From Adiantum capillus-veneris (Eukaryota; Streptophyta; Polypodiopsida; Polypodiales; Pteridaceae), in assembly GCA_014529385.2 (NCBI GenBank), contig CM043958.1, positions 76,211,169 through 76,271,168 on the forward strand: a stretch of 60,000 nucleotides of DNA, read 5' to 3'. Position numbers and translations under genes: made by a program. This document shows positions 1 to 11,290 of the stretch, in pieces (positions within the stretch are counted from its first letter, which is position 1; each line of letters begins with the position of its first letter). Below the pieces are notes generated by a model. That model was given only the letters and a program-made list of their open reading frames with translations. It did no database searches and was not told where the DNA came from.

Positions 1-795
1 ACATGAAAAGGGTTGTGATTACTTTTGTGATATCCGCCCTTGTACACTTCCTTTACCAACATGCATGACTTGCAGTACCTGTTTGTATTCAAAACACCAT
101 TAGCTATCTGGCCATTGACACCATCATGGGTCACCCACCTTGTTGGGAACTGTAAGCCAGTCTTCTCGTTAACATTTTCTTGTATTTTTTGTAATAAACA
201 TCATAATTAGGGATGTTTTTAGCATAGCTTGTAATCTCCACCCCACATCTTCCTTCTTGCAGGCAACATAGTTTTAAATGGTTGCAAAACATCTTTTTGT
301 TTTTGTGAACATGGCTCATCATCCACTATGTGTTCTCATCTTCCGCTGAGTGTCATCAGCATTATGGACAATGATAGTCTTCTCAGAGATGAGCATGAAG
401 ACATATGCAAGATTTTCATACATGTATAGTTATATGATATAATTATATATAGCTAGATGATATAACTATAGATATCATAGCTATGCTAAAAAAAAACACT
501 CGCTCTTAAGCTATTAGTGATACTTACATCCTCCCACTGTAAGCTCTCCCTATGTAGCTCATCATCCTGCGACTGGTGAGAGCTTGAGGGGTGCACCACA
601 CACACACAATGTTGTATTCATCTTATAAAGGTATCCCTAATGGATTAAAAAAGAAAAAAAGGTATTCCTAATTCAAAGATTCCCTTAAAAACGACAAAAA
701 CGATGCGCCAATCTAAAGCACGTAGCAATGAACAATGACAAAGCACTTAGATTTGCAGCAATATTAGCTGAGAAAGACTGATACACCATTGCGAG

Positions 796-799
<4 letters not shown>
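1..799. other. Unassigned left flank
   Basis: No coding domain, RNA gene or repeat family was recognised. The stretch is AT-rich and includes a self-complementary TATA/ATAT-rich patch near 420-480 and a short (CA)n near 599-607. It ends at the (AG)n tract and lies outside the large Tat-A element that begins near 933. Confidence 0.4.

Positions 800-871
<72 letters not shown>
800..871. repeat. (AG)n microsatellite
   Basis: About 36 uninterrupted AG units. It lies just outside the Tat-A left LTR. Serine/leucine-rich open frames across it are only translations of the dinucleotide. Confidence 0.97.
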
Positions 872-873
<2 letters not shown>

Positions 874-932
874 ACTTTGAAGAGAAGAAAACGCTGAAGG
901 AAAACAAAGGAGAAGAGAAACACCTCTTTATA

Positions 933-3900
933 TGGACACAAAAGGTGTGTTGACTTTCCACTTTCATATGTCTTTTGAGTTTCTACCTTCTTATGTCTTT
1001 TGACTTTCCACTTTCATCTGCCTTTTCATTTTCACTTTTTCTTTTTGCAAAACTCACAAATTGTGAGTGAATGAATTAAAGACAAAAAGAAATACATAGA
1101 TAACCGTGCTCAGTCCGAGCCATGGCTGCATCAGTACAACACACCATCGCATTCGGAGCCTCAAATCCATCGGCACCATCACATCCCGACCTTCGTACAT
1201 CGGCCACCACATCCCCAACCTCATACATCGGCCGACCAAGGGAGCCACTATTCCACCATCATAATTTCACAGATAAAACAAATACCCGAATCACCAGTAT
1301 GATTGCCACACAGAGCACTTCCATTGCCACTAGAAGAGCCTATCCCATACAGCTTCGGGCACAATAAACCAGTCTCGAAGCTAGAGAGAAGAAGAGAGCA
1401 TACCCTCGAAATAAGGGCGGATCCAAAAACTCCATCACCAACAAGACTCTATCAATGCAATTCCACTCGGGGGGGATCACGGCCAAGTGCCAGATCGAAC
1501 AGCCGCCAACCAAAGTTAGCCAAAATAAAAAATCCATGCATACAGGCTATTGAGGTGAACCATACACCTTCTGGGTCGCGACACAAATGGTAAAGACTAC
1601 CACCGGAAAGTAGAATACTGCCACCATCCCACTTTTCGCCAGCTTCGAGCCCCACCCACAAAGCCACATCGGACATGCCAAGCATCATGCATACCATCTT
1701 CCACCTGAGATACCAGCACCCAGAACACCCATGGACATCTGAAATGCCCCTAGCAACTTGGCAACATACACTAGTAACCAAAACACCATCGCTCGCAGAA
1801 AGTCCTTCCAAACCAGGGTGAACGCTTCGCGCACCGAAAGGGGGTAGGTTGTCGCCAAGCTTGATGGCAAAAAAAAACATCCAGATCTTACCTTACCCAC
1901 TTCGCCAAGTCGGGTAGGACAACCGAGAGAGCCAGCCCAGGCTCTCTCCTCTACCCGGGACATGACACCCCTCCCTAGCGAACTCTGCACCTACAATTCG
2001 TGCATATCTTTGTGAATGCATCCCAAAGGACCTCCAGAGATGCACCATTGGGCCCCTCAACCATCATGCAAGCGTTGCAGCTGCCCTTCGACCCGTGCGG
2101 ACAGAGCAAAGGAAGGCAAACACGGAGACGAGGCGTGCTCAGTCTAACCTTGAAGCTCTATCCTATCTGTCTTTTCATTTTCTAAACTCACCCTTCACTT
2201 ATGCACTGAAAATGTTTTGAAAGAATCTTTATTTTTTTGAGATTGGGGAGACCTAATCTTTATAAAAGGCTACTTGAATGTAATGCATGGAATTAGTAGT
2301 GTTTGTATCATACTATTGAGGCGGTCCGGGGCGGGCAACAAGAAGAGAAACCTCTAGATACCCTTCAAGGCTCCCGTGCTGCTCAATGCGGCTGGGGCAC
2401 AACACAACACAAACCAAAACAACAAACCCACAGCCAAATCCCAGCTACACAAGGGGCACAACCTAGTTTAAGAGCGAACTAGGACCCAAAAGAGGAGAAT
2501 CGTTAGAGCAACCCACAAACAAGCAAGGAATTTACATTAACCCTAACACCAATGGAACACTCTCACACACTAGAGAGAGAAAGAGAGACCGAGAGAGAGA
2601 GAGAGATGGTGTACAACTTAGCTTCAACTTTATATTTTGCACAAAAAGGAACTTAGAGCTTGCGGAATCAAGTGACAAGATCTGGTTATAGCATCACTAG
2701 CACATTGTCTTAGGGTTATGGGATCCCTCTCACCATCCACCCTCTTACAATGGTAGCCAAACAATAGCCAATGAATCACAAGCAACAAAACAACAACCTT
2801 CAATGAAACAAGTCACCTTATGAAGCTGAATGAGTTTTCCAAGCCAAATTGGAGGAGAAGCGTGAGCCTTTGGACATGAATTGCACCCAAAACTACCAAT
2901 TCATTGATGTTGGGGTAGATACAACAATGGTAGGAAGAATATCTTCTACTCGCACTCACTCAAACTAGCTCAAGCCTTTCTATGCACCAAGGTGATGGTG
3001 TATAGAAAGCTTACTCTCTCTTTACAACCAAGATAGAACTGGCGTGTGGTACGCTCAATCTAGTGTGCAATGGTATAGTGATGTCTTTTACAAGGAGGAA
3101 TGGGTTCTATTTATAGGTTTTAGAATCCTTGATTAGGATTAAGCCTAATCAATTTTATTAGGAAAGATCAATGATTATGAATTTTTATGAATTTCAAATG
3201 AGAATGGGGTCTCTCTTTTCTCTTGAGTCACATGGATGCGGGCTCAAGTAAGAGAATTATTGATGTGGTGAAAGGAGAGAAACTTCCCTGGGAGTGAGTA
3301 AATTTGGTTTACTTGTGCGGTTGCCTACTCCAAATGTTGATAGTGTGGGTGCATTTTTACAAGAGAAGTTAGTTGTTAGTGGTAATAATCACTAGAATTG
3401 TTAGTGATACATTTACAATGGGTAGGATAAGTTGATTTGATGAAGGAAGAGGGGTGAATTAAAAGAGAATCATTGAGATGGTGAAGCTTTGAAGAAGCTT
3501 GAACTCACCCTTGTGTAGATTGCGGAAAAAATGACCGCTGGTCTTCTTCTTCTTCTTCGCTTCTTTACGCCGTCTCCACGGTTGACCACCACGATGAAAA
3601 GAGGATTTATTGATAAAAAATCCTCAATTTGCAGAAGTTATAATGGTTAATATGCTGAATTTTAGATATTTTTAGGAGAGGTAAATGAAATTGTAACATA
3701 GAAGCAATAGAGAGAGACATGGAGAGGGTGTATGTATGTAGAGGTTCATAAAAGAACTATAGGGATGAGAGAGAAGGGTAATGGTGAAGAGGGTGGGAGA
3801 AGCCATGGAAATTGCAGGTTTGAGTGAGGAAAGGAGAGGGAGGAATGTGTAAGAGGGAGTAGGTGTGTGGAAGGGTGAGAGAAGACTAAGGGCTACTTGT

Positions 3901-4920
3901 GAGAAAAGTGGGCAGACTGGGGTCCACTCAAAAAATCATAGCTCACCTCTGGTAGCTCCAAAAATCATGAAAAACTTTGAGGTGATTATTCAGAGCGTGA
4001 GCGACATTTTCTCCTTTGACCACCGCTCCAAATTTGGAGTGGAGATAGGTGCCAAAATTCTCACCAAAAAGCCTGTTTTTATGCCTGCAAAAGTCTTTTA
4101 GTGGCCCCCTCCTTTGTTGAATTTGTACAATGCATCCAAGAGTGAGCCCCTCCTTTGTCATATTATAATACAAAGCATCCAAGTTGCCCTTGACCCATGC
4201 ATGGAGGAGGATTATTGGTGAATAAAGAAATATATACATGGTGGGACTAGTGTATGGACTATTCATGGACTTTAGCTCAATGAGCACATGGTGTTAGAAT
4301 AATGAGTAAAAATAATAATAAAAATATGGAGGAGTTATGGATATGGAAAGATATTGGAATCATATGATATGGTTCCTCCTTGAATTATTTTGGGTGAAAG
4401 AGGAAAAGGTATACAAGTAAATAATATAATAAACGTAACCAATGAGTAGAAATCAATTTTTGGTTTTCACGGGGGTGAGGGTGAAAATGTGGGAGTGATT
4501 TGTATAAAGGAAAAATATGAGGTTAGAGTATGTACATATTGGCAAAAAATATAATTATGGTTTAAGAGGATGAAAGAAGGTGTACATAGGTTTATTAAAA
4601 CACACACCTAAGTAGAAATATTTAAATAAAATACCAAAATATTTATAAAAAATCCCTATATTTAGGCCATATATACAATGAAATATTTACACACAAAGAG
4701 ACCATAATATACTTTTATTTTTTATTTTTTTTAATTTTTTTGGCTCAACTAGCCCAATGACTAGCTAGCTGAGGGTTTTTAAGAAGATATGGGAAAAGCC
4801 CCCTAACTCACACACGCCTATGTACAGTGAAATGGTAGGGATAGCCATAGCGTTTGGGTGAATTTGGTAGGGTGGAGTAACTTACTATGACAATTATGGA
4901 GAGCTGAAAAATGGCTATCA
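933..4920 (-). repeat. Tat-A 3' LTR (left, about 4 kb)
   Basis: Colinear with 19417-26168 once the solo LTR is removed. On the minus strand it starts TGATAGCC (4920 downwards), directly after a G-rich polypurine tract, which marks it as the 3' LTR. The outer end is less certain: similarity to the other copy starts at 936, and the two possible TG ends are 933 and 948. It contains a short GA tract at 2573-2606 with a single GAGAT at 2603-2607, which is the empty site of the solo LTR present in the other copy. Several open frames recur in both LTR copies (for example 1122-1367 and 3943-4287 minus) but show no domain. About 4 kb is long for an LTR. Confidence 0.88.
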
Positions 4921-4934
4921 TTAGCCCTCCCCCA
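4921..4934 (-). other. Tat-A polypurine tract
   Basis: On the minus strand this reads TGGGGGAGGGCTAA, immediately upstream of the 3' LTR start TGATAGCC. A polypurine tract primes plus-strand DNA synthesis in LTR elements. Its position fixes the orientation and the inner LTR boundary. Confidence 0.75.
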
Positions 4935-4948
4935 GGATGATGGTATAT

Positions 4949-5440
4949 TCATGTACCATGATAGAGCATCTTTTCCAAAGAGAGTGCTTCAGAGTCCTTG
5001 ACCGGATCTTCATTGTTTGGCCCCTCAAAATTTTGGCTGGAGTTACACTCATGCTTCATGTAACAATACTTACATGAGACAGCGGCCTTTGGACAGATCT
5101 TTGGTAGATCCTTTGGTAGAAGGCGACTCAAATAGGGCTTCAAGCGATACCCATTTACCTTCCTGGAGTGCTCTTAACCATTCAAGTCCATAAGCTGATA
5201 GTAACTAGAATTGAAGGCCTTCTTGACTATGTATGGCCCTTGCCATCTAGTTTCAAACTTGGCATCAAAACGATTGTCAAGTCGATTGTCATACCTTAGC
5301 ACAAGCTCTCCTTTCTTGATGCCTTTGTCCTTCAGTTTCTTGTCGTGCGTTTCTTTCGCTTGTGTGGCTTTCCTCTTGTAGCACTCATATGCTGCTTCTC
5401 TTTTCCACTCAAGCTCCACTAACGTAAGAAGTCGATCCAT
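4949..5440 (-). pseudogene. Tat-A integrase C-terminal tail (broken)
   Basis: Minus-strand frame with the basic, lysine-rich segment and the GPYIVKKAF-type motif that ends many Ty3/gypsy integrases (RWQGPYIV near 5240). An in-frame TAA at 5174-5176 splits it; the same frame continues to 4949 with a short tail. Upstream, the integrase core stops at 5450 shortly after its conserved QSNGLVEKAN region. The stretch that normally links core to tail, roughly 100 residues in related polyproteins, is missing, so a deletion is inferred. The 3' LTR begins about 30 bp beyond the tail. Confidence 0.75.
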
Positions 5441-5449
5441 CCATACCTC

Positions 5450-6622
5450 TTATGTTAGCAATGACACCATTATAGAGATTCCTACAATGACACCATTAGC
5501 CTTCTCCACCAAACCATTTGACTGTGGGTAGTATGGTGTGCTATGACAATATAGAATGTGAAGCTCTTCACAAACTTCTGTGAGCAAGCCCTTCCTAAAC
5601 CCAGGACCATTATCAGAAACAATCTCCAAAGGTGTGCCAAATCTGCAACAAAGGTGATTGTACACAAACTTGCTAACTGTCCTCTCATTCACTCTTGCCA
5701 CACTTTGAGCTTCCACCCACCTAGTCATATAGTCTACAGCCACTAGAATGTAGAGTTTACCATTTTTTGTCCTAGGCAGAGGACCCATAGCATCAATGCC
5801 CCATTTTTCAAAGGGTCCATTTGCAAGAACTATTTGCCTCGGGCCATGCACCAACCTTCTATTTCCATTTATCTGACAATTGTGACAGCTTTTACACCAA
5901 TGTTGAACATCCACATGCAAGCTTGGCCAAACATACCCCGCAAGCAAAATCTTCTTCACAGTTGATTCTTGGGAAAAATGACCACCACATGCCTCTTCAT
6001 GCAAACCCTTTAGAATGGCTGGAATTTCCTCGATAGTTGGTACTCTTCTGCACACTTGATCCTTCCCTCTTTGATAGAGGGAGCCTTCTAGGAAGAGATA
6101 GAAACTTGCCTTCTTCATGAGTCTCCTCTTCTGAGCCTTCGTGAAGTCTTGTGGAAACTCACCCTCCAAAATGTAGCCAATAATGGGAGCCAATGACTCC
6201 AATCCCTGGTATCTCGGTTGCTTGACAGCTGCTGCCACCATGATGACCTGCACTTCTCTCTCAACACATGTAACTGCTTGTTGTGCAAGTAAATCGGCAT
6301 CTTCATTTTGTTTCCTCGGAATATGATATAGTTGCACTTCTTCAAACTGATTAAACATCCTATGAATGGCATGAACTTTTGTTCTTAAGCTTTCATTCTT
6401 GCATGCCCAAATGCCTAAAATCTGTTTAACAATGAGAAGTGCATCTCCCTTTACCATGAGACGTTTTATCCCTTGGCCAATGCACATCTTCAAACCATGA
6501 AGTAGTGTGTCGTATTCTGCTTCATTGTTGCTAGTTGAACCTGGTAGATTGACCTTCTCTTTCATGACCACCTCTCCACTTGGGTTGAGCAACACTAGCC
6601 CTCCCCCTGCTTTCCCTGCGGC
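5450..6622 (-). pseudogene. Tat-A second RNase H and integrase core
   Basis: Minus-strand open frame that follows the RT frame after one stop codon (TGA, 6623-6625). The N-terminal half is an RNase H of archaeal type: it begins in the preceding frame with FFDGAF and continues with SNNEAEYDTLLHGL, VKGDALLIVKQI and KQNEDADLLAQQA. The C-terminal half is a Ty3/gypsy integrase: a zinc-binding region (HEEACGGHFSQE, then CKSCHNCQ), then the catalytic D,D,E core with GIDAMGPLP, VSDNGPGF and YYPQSNGLVEKAN. RNase H removes the RNA template and integrase inserts the DNA copy. The integrase ends prematurely at 5450. The archaeal-like RNase H assigns the element to the Tat lineage (established family knowledge). 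Confidence 0.87.
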
Positions 6623-8683
6623 TCATCGAAAAGCTCCATCAAAGAACAAGGTAAAAGCATTGGGAATACTTTTTGGTGGTGGCAATGGTATGGTCTTTAC
6701 TTGAGGCACCTTAATTTCCTTCTCATGTACCCTATAAGTGAGAATCCCTGCCAATTGTGCACGCACACTATCTTCTACCTTGAAAGAGTATTGGAACTCT
6801 TGCAACTCCATAATCCACTTTGAGATCCTAGTACTAAAATTCATTTGAGATGACACCCAAGGGAACAAATTTTTTGCAGTGAGAATTACAAAAGGTTTTG
6901 GTAGCAGGTAGGATCTAAACTTTCTCACCGCAAACATGAGAGAAAGCATCATGAGTTCTGCTTCTTTGTAGTCTCTCTCCAAAGCATTCGTGACCCTACT
7001 AGCAAAGTAGAAGGGTCGCATCCTTGTACTGTGGGGATCTTGTTGTAGCAACACAGCACCAATTGTTTCCCTTCCAACACTAGAGCTAACAAAGAATGTG
7101 TACTCCCAACAAGGAGGCATGAGTGTTGGTAGCTCTGACAAAATGACTTTAATGTTACAAAAATACTCTTCAAGCTCATCAGACCATGCAAATTCTACTT
7201 GTTGTGTCAACTTTTGCAAAGGATGAAGCAACTCCGAGGCTAAGTGAATGAAGCGTGACATATACTTCACCTTCTGAATGAAAGAGATGACCTCCTTAAG
7301 ACTCTTCAGTGATGGGAGCTCAATAAGATCCTTTGCCTTTGAAGGATCCACCTCAATGCCTTTATAGGAAACCTTGTGACCGAGCAAGATCACTTCATCC
7401 TCACCTGTGTGGCACTTGTCGGGGTTGAGTTGACCTCCCATGTTGTAGAGCTTCTTTAAACCTTCTTCTACCCTTTGTAGATGCAATGATTTTGAGCTAT
7501 AAATGTAGAAATCATCAATGAACACCCTAATTGACTTTCCAAAGAATGCTTGAAACACCATGTTCATGAAACGTTGGAATGTTGCAGGAGCATTTGTCAG
7601 ACCAAATGGCATGACTCTAAAATCATAACAACCCCAAGGAGTGATAAAGGTTGTTTTCAATTGATCTTCAAATGCGATACCTATTTGAAAGTAGCCTGAG
7701 TAGCCATCACACACAGTGTACTTCTCATGACCAGCTACCTCATTTAGTATCTCATCCTGAAATGGGAGGGGAAAGTGATCTCTTTTTGTTGCCTCATTGA
7801 GTGGACGGTAATCCACACACACCCTCCACTTTCCGTTTTTCTTAGGAGTGACAACAACGGGAGAGACCCACTCTGAATTCTCCACTGGATAAATGAAACC
7901 TATTGCTAGAAGATTTCTTACCTCCTTGAGTAAAGCCTGCTCCTTGATGACTCCTAGCCTTCGTAGCTTCTGAGCCTTAGGTGTGGCCTCTGGCTTCAAC
8001 TCAATTTTATGTTGAACAGCATCTACTCCACGCACATCGGTGTAGTCTTTAGCAAAAAGCCTAGGAAATTTCCTTAGCACACATTTGAACTCCTCTCTTT
8101 CATCCTTTGTAAGTGTTGTAGATAGCATACCTTCTAGCATTGTTTCATCTTCCACTTTTTGGTTCTCTTGGAAACCTACCTCCTCCAAACCTTGACAAGA
8201 GGTCTCTTGGTTGGTTGGCTTAAACCTTACCCCCATGACTTCGATGGAAGACTCCTCTTCAGTAATGCTGCCGCTACTTTCTTCTTCTGAAGTGTTATCG
8301 GTCCAACCTTCTTCCTTATCACTTTGAGATGATTCTTCATGGAGCTCCTCTTGGCGTTGCTCCTTCATGTCAAAGACAACCTTCTTATGATTGTCGTTCC
8401 TGCAAATTAGCTTTTCACTCTCCCAATCCTGCAAAGCTCTCATTTTCATTAGCCATGGTCTCCCTAGGATAAATGGGTAACCATTTCCTTTGGTAGACAT
8501 GACATAGAAATCCACTGCCTTCTTAATGCCAAAGGCCTCCACAAAAACATTTTTAAAAATGCCTATGCACTTAGCCTTGATATTGTTTGCCATCTTGACC
8601 TTAATTTCAAGTGTCTCATGGATGTGCATGCCTAGTTTTTGCATGAGTCCCTCTGTCATGATGCAAATTTGTGCAACCCCCAT
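6623..8683 (-). pseudogene. Tat-A protease C-half, reverse transcriptase and degenerate RNase H
   Basis: A 686-residue minus-strand frame. Residues 1-100 resemble the C-terminal half of the aspartic protease (EGLMQKLGM, PFILGRPWL). An acidic linker follows (about 115-170). Reverse transcriptase covers about 190-440, with WRVCVDYRPLN, MPFGLTNAPATFQRFMN and the catalytic FIDDFYIYSS, whose Asp pair is intact. The first RNase H follows (about 500-640) but lacks the usual catalytic signatures: SSSVGRETIGAVLLQQ replaces the DAS-type start, and LTAKNLF replaces the TDH-type motif. This decay of the original RNase H beside an intact second one is the known pattern in Tat elements. The frame ends with FFDGAFR and a TGA; the second RNase H continues in the same frame. 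Confidence 0.9.
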
Positions 8684-9283
8684 CCACTAGACCTTTCCTA
8701 ACCAATCTCCCTTTTATGTAACAATCTAGCACAGGTGTAATGTCCTCATTCATTTCAGCTTGTGCAATTTTTACAACAGGCACACTCTCTTTTACCTTTC
8801 TCCTGGTGCTAGCTGCCCTTGTTAAATCCCTCCTAACTTGTGGACATAATGCAAGAAATTGAGGCCATGAGATATCAGGACCCTTACCTCTCATGTCTTC
8901 CAACAGGTTGTATGGAGCCATTCCATGTCCAAGAGGAAAGTCTTGGAGGTTGATACGACGTCGAGTCCTCTTAGCTTCCTTGGTCTCCTTTGCCTTCTTT
9001 TCTCGTCCATGGTCACTTTGTGATGTAACTCCTTCTTTCTCCTTACCTTTCCCTCAGCCACGCTTAATGCCATTTGCTTCCATGTCAACCTCTCTTGAAT
9101 TTGTCACCTCTACCACATGCATGTTTGGGTCTGGCAAAGGTGGAACTCCTTCCACTCCTTGTGGAGGTGGTCTTGCTCCATTTGGCCTTTGTATAAGCCG
9201 TGGTTGCTGACTAGGTCCTTCACCTGCATTCATCACTGGGTAATTCAAGTTAGGTCTCCCTGGCTCCCCACAGGGCCAAGGAC
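8616..9283 (-). pseudogene. Tat-A gag C-terminus and protease N-terminus
   Basis: The minus-strand frame enters at the chromovirus insertion point (9283), in register with gag at 18064. It runs through a proline-rich spacer to a TGA at 9054-9056, then continues in the same frame through a lysine/arginine-rich segment to the protease active-site region LVDGGC near 8690. There the frame is lost: one extra T after the DGG codons moves the rest of the protease into the frame that carries RT. The DGG catalytic aspartate itself is present. The stop and the frameshift make Gag-Pol non-functional. Confidence 0.8.
9279..9283. repeat. Target-site duplication AGGAC (left copy)
   Basis: AGGAC precedes the chromovirus 5' LTR and recurs at 18059-18063 just after its 3' LTR. 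A 5-bp duplication is what Ty3/gypsy integrases produce. Confidence 0.96.
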
Positions 9284-10873
9284 TGTCATAATAATCAATA
9301 TCTAATTCTCCTAAATGATTTTCTCATATTAAACTGATCATTTAATGTGGGGAAGGCCAGGGGAGAAAAAGTTAGAATATTGGTTAAGCTAGCAGACCGA
9401 CCACAATAGGAATCCAAAGGAGGGAAAATAGGGATCTAAAGGGGGGGCCATATGCAAAAGATCCATGTGCAACAATGGGCTAAAAAGACCCTAAGGTTCA
9501 GCCCATTAAGACTTCCAAAATGCTAAGGTTCCAAAATTCAAAGGTTGTGTCCAAAGGTCAACCCTAGGGAAAATTGGATGCTTTGTGTGTGCCCTAAAAG
9601 TCTTTGCACATCCCTACATGGGAGGGGGCGAGCCCTAAAGGTAGGGAATGAGAGAGAAATCCACACACACACACACACAGGCTCCCTTTACACAAAGGGA
9701 ATGAGGGACACATGTCAGCTCCCTAGGCCAGATGCCCACAAGGTGTGCCCAATTTCTATTGGATGACCCTTGAAGTGGACCAATGAGAATTAAGCTAGAG
9801 TAAATCTAGTTTAATTAATTTAAAAACATTTAATAAAAGAAACCAATGAGAATTAAGTCTCCTAGAAGACTATTGGCCAGTCTCCTAAGGGGTCCAATTA
9901 GCATTCAGGAGCCCCATGGCTTGCTTGATTCCTATTGGCCAGAAGGCAAAGGGGTCCAATGAGAGTTTAGTTTAATTATTTAATTACTTAAAGCTCTCAC
10001 AAAAGGGGAAAGGGGGACACATGTCAGAAGGCTATCACTTATGCTGCTTAACACCCATTGGCTTGACTTGGGAAGGGCCAATGAGGCAAAAGCCAGACCA
10101 AATTAGCAGCAAGGGCTCGCCCAAGAGAGAGAGGGGGCTGATTTTTGCAAGGATTATCACACACACAGTCACACAAACTCATGTGTGAAGAAAGAATACT
10201 CTATCTCCTCCCAAGCTTTAATGGAGAGCTCATCACCTACTCCAAGCTTGTGAGATAGAAGCCTACATCAACACTCTCTTGGCATGTGGATGCAAATCCA
10301 ACCAAGATCCAAGCTTCAATGCATGCTCATGTTCTCTACCAAGCTAATTACTAAGCTAAGCTATGCTAATATGAGTGATTATGTGAGGAGATGTACATCT
10401 TTCTCGTAAGATACTCCTTCTTCCTCTCAATCTACTCTCATACCCTGCTAGCTCTCACCATCTTCGAAGGTGTGTGAGGTCTTGGGTCTGAGAACGGGGA
10501 TAATTCAAGTTGTGTTTGATTAAGTGTTTTGCTTAGTGCATGAAGCTTCCATCTTCATTGCACTAGCTAGTCTCGAAGGAACACAAAGAATTGTATTGTA
10601 CAATGTCTCTCTTAATGGGAGAAACCATAATACAAAGCCTTTTGGAGGGGGGACCGGCTCCATGCAAATCCGGTCCTCAACTGTTGTCAATAGCTTAATT
10701 TCTGTCTCTTTTGAAAGTATTGTTGATGCTATCTAACTAGGTGTTATGATTTTTGTTGCTCTCTCCACCCAAGCACTCTTGTAATTCTCATTAGGAATCT
10801 ATTCTAATGAAATGCCCACTATGTTCATGCTAATTTCCGCTACACATAAGTTATTAGGCCATTAAATGTTACA
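9284..10873 (+). repeat. Chromovirus 5' LTR
   Basis: 1,590 bp, starting TGTCATAATAATC and ending ATGTTACA, matched by 16472-18058. It contains a (CA)n near 9662-9679 and purine-rich stretches. A 70-codon open frame at 10524-10736 recurs in the other LTR (17721-17921) and has no recognised domain. Promoter and polyadenylation signals are expected here but were not pinned down. Confidence 0.95.
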
Positions 10874-10874
10874 T

Positions 10875-10885
10875 TGGTATCAGAG
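10875..10885 (+). other. Primer-binding site, initiator tRNA-Met
   Basis: TGGTATCAGAG, one base after the 5' LTR end. It is complementary to the 3' end of plant initiator tRNA-Met, the usual primer for plant copia and many gypsy elements. Confidence 0.93.
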
Positions 10886-11290
10886 ATCAAGGTTTCTCTT
10901 TTCTTGCTCAAGAAGGGAGGTCATCAAGCTAGCTACAAATGGTTGATATTATTAATTGCCTGTGAGTAAGTAGAATAGGGATTTTTCAGCCTTGCAGTGC
11001 GCCTGCCTTCGTGCAGTTAACGGGGCATCACCGTCAAGAGCTATGGTATTAATAGTGGAGTCCTATGGGGCTTGCCTACGGCTTAACCACTATTGAGCTA
11101 TTAGAAGCTTGACAGGAGCCGGTACTGTTTTGGTGTCGAAAGACCCTCTCTTCTATTCCTTGCAATTAATGGTATTCGAGCCGCGGGTACAGTAGCTTGA
11201 GTGCTTTTTCTAAAGGGGTACAGAGGAGTAGCAATTAGGGCTTGAAGTGCCAAAGTACACCTAAAAAGTTTACACCTAAAAGTTGTTAGA
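10886..11290 (+). other. Chromovirus untranslated leader
   Basis: About 400 bp between the primer site and the first gag ATG. No conserved domain was seen. A packaging signal would be expected here but cannot be identified by eye. Confidence 0.5.

Noticed and set aside
928-932. Target duplication of Tat-A (TTATA versus CTATA at 26169)
   Set aside because: Only four of five bases match and the outer LTR boundary is uncertain; mentioned but not called.
747-967. Ser/Leu-rich minus-strand frames
   Set aside because: Translation of the (AG)n tract; no independent coding signal.
1122-1880. Several overlapping open frames, repeated at 19606-20401
   Set aside because: The recurrence reflects the two Tat-A LTRs. 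Frames overlap on both strands, share no motif and are of the length expected in this GC-richer LTR part.
3943-4287. 114-codon minus frame, with a 119-codon counterpart at 25177-25536
   Set aside because: Preserved in both LTRs but no recognisable domain, and two LTR copies are not independent evidence. Left as a check under the long-LTR finding.
10524-10736. 70-codon open frame, recurring at 17721-17921
   Set aside because: Both lie at the same place in the two chromovirus LTRs, so the recurrence is explained by LTR duplication. No domain.
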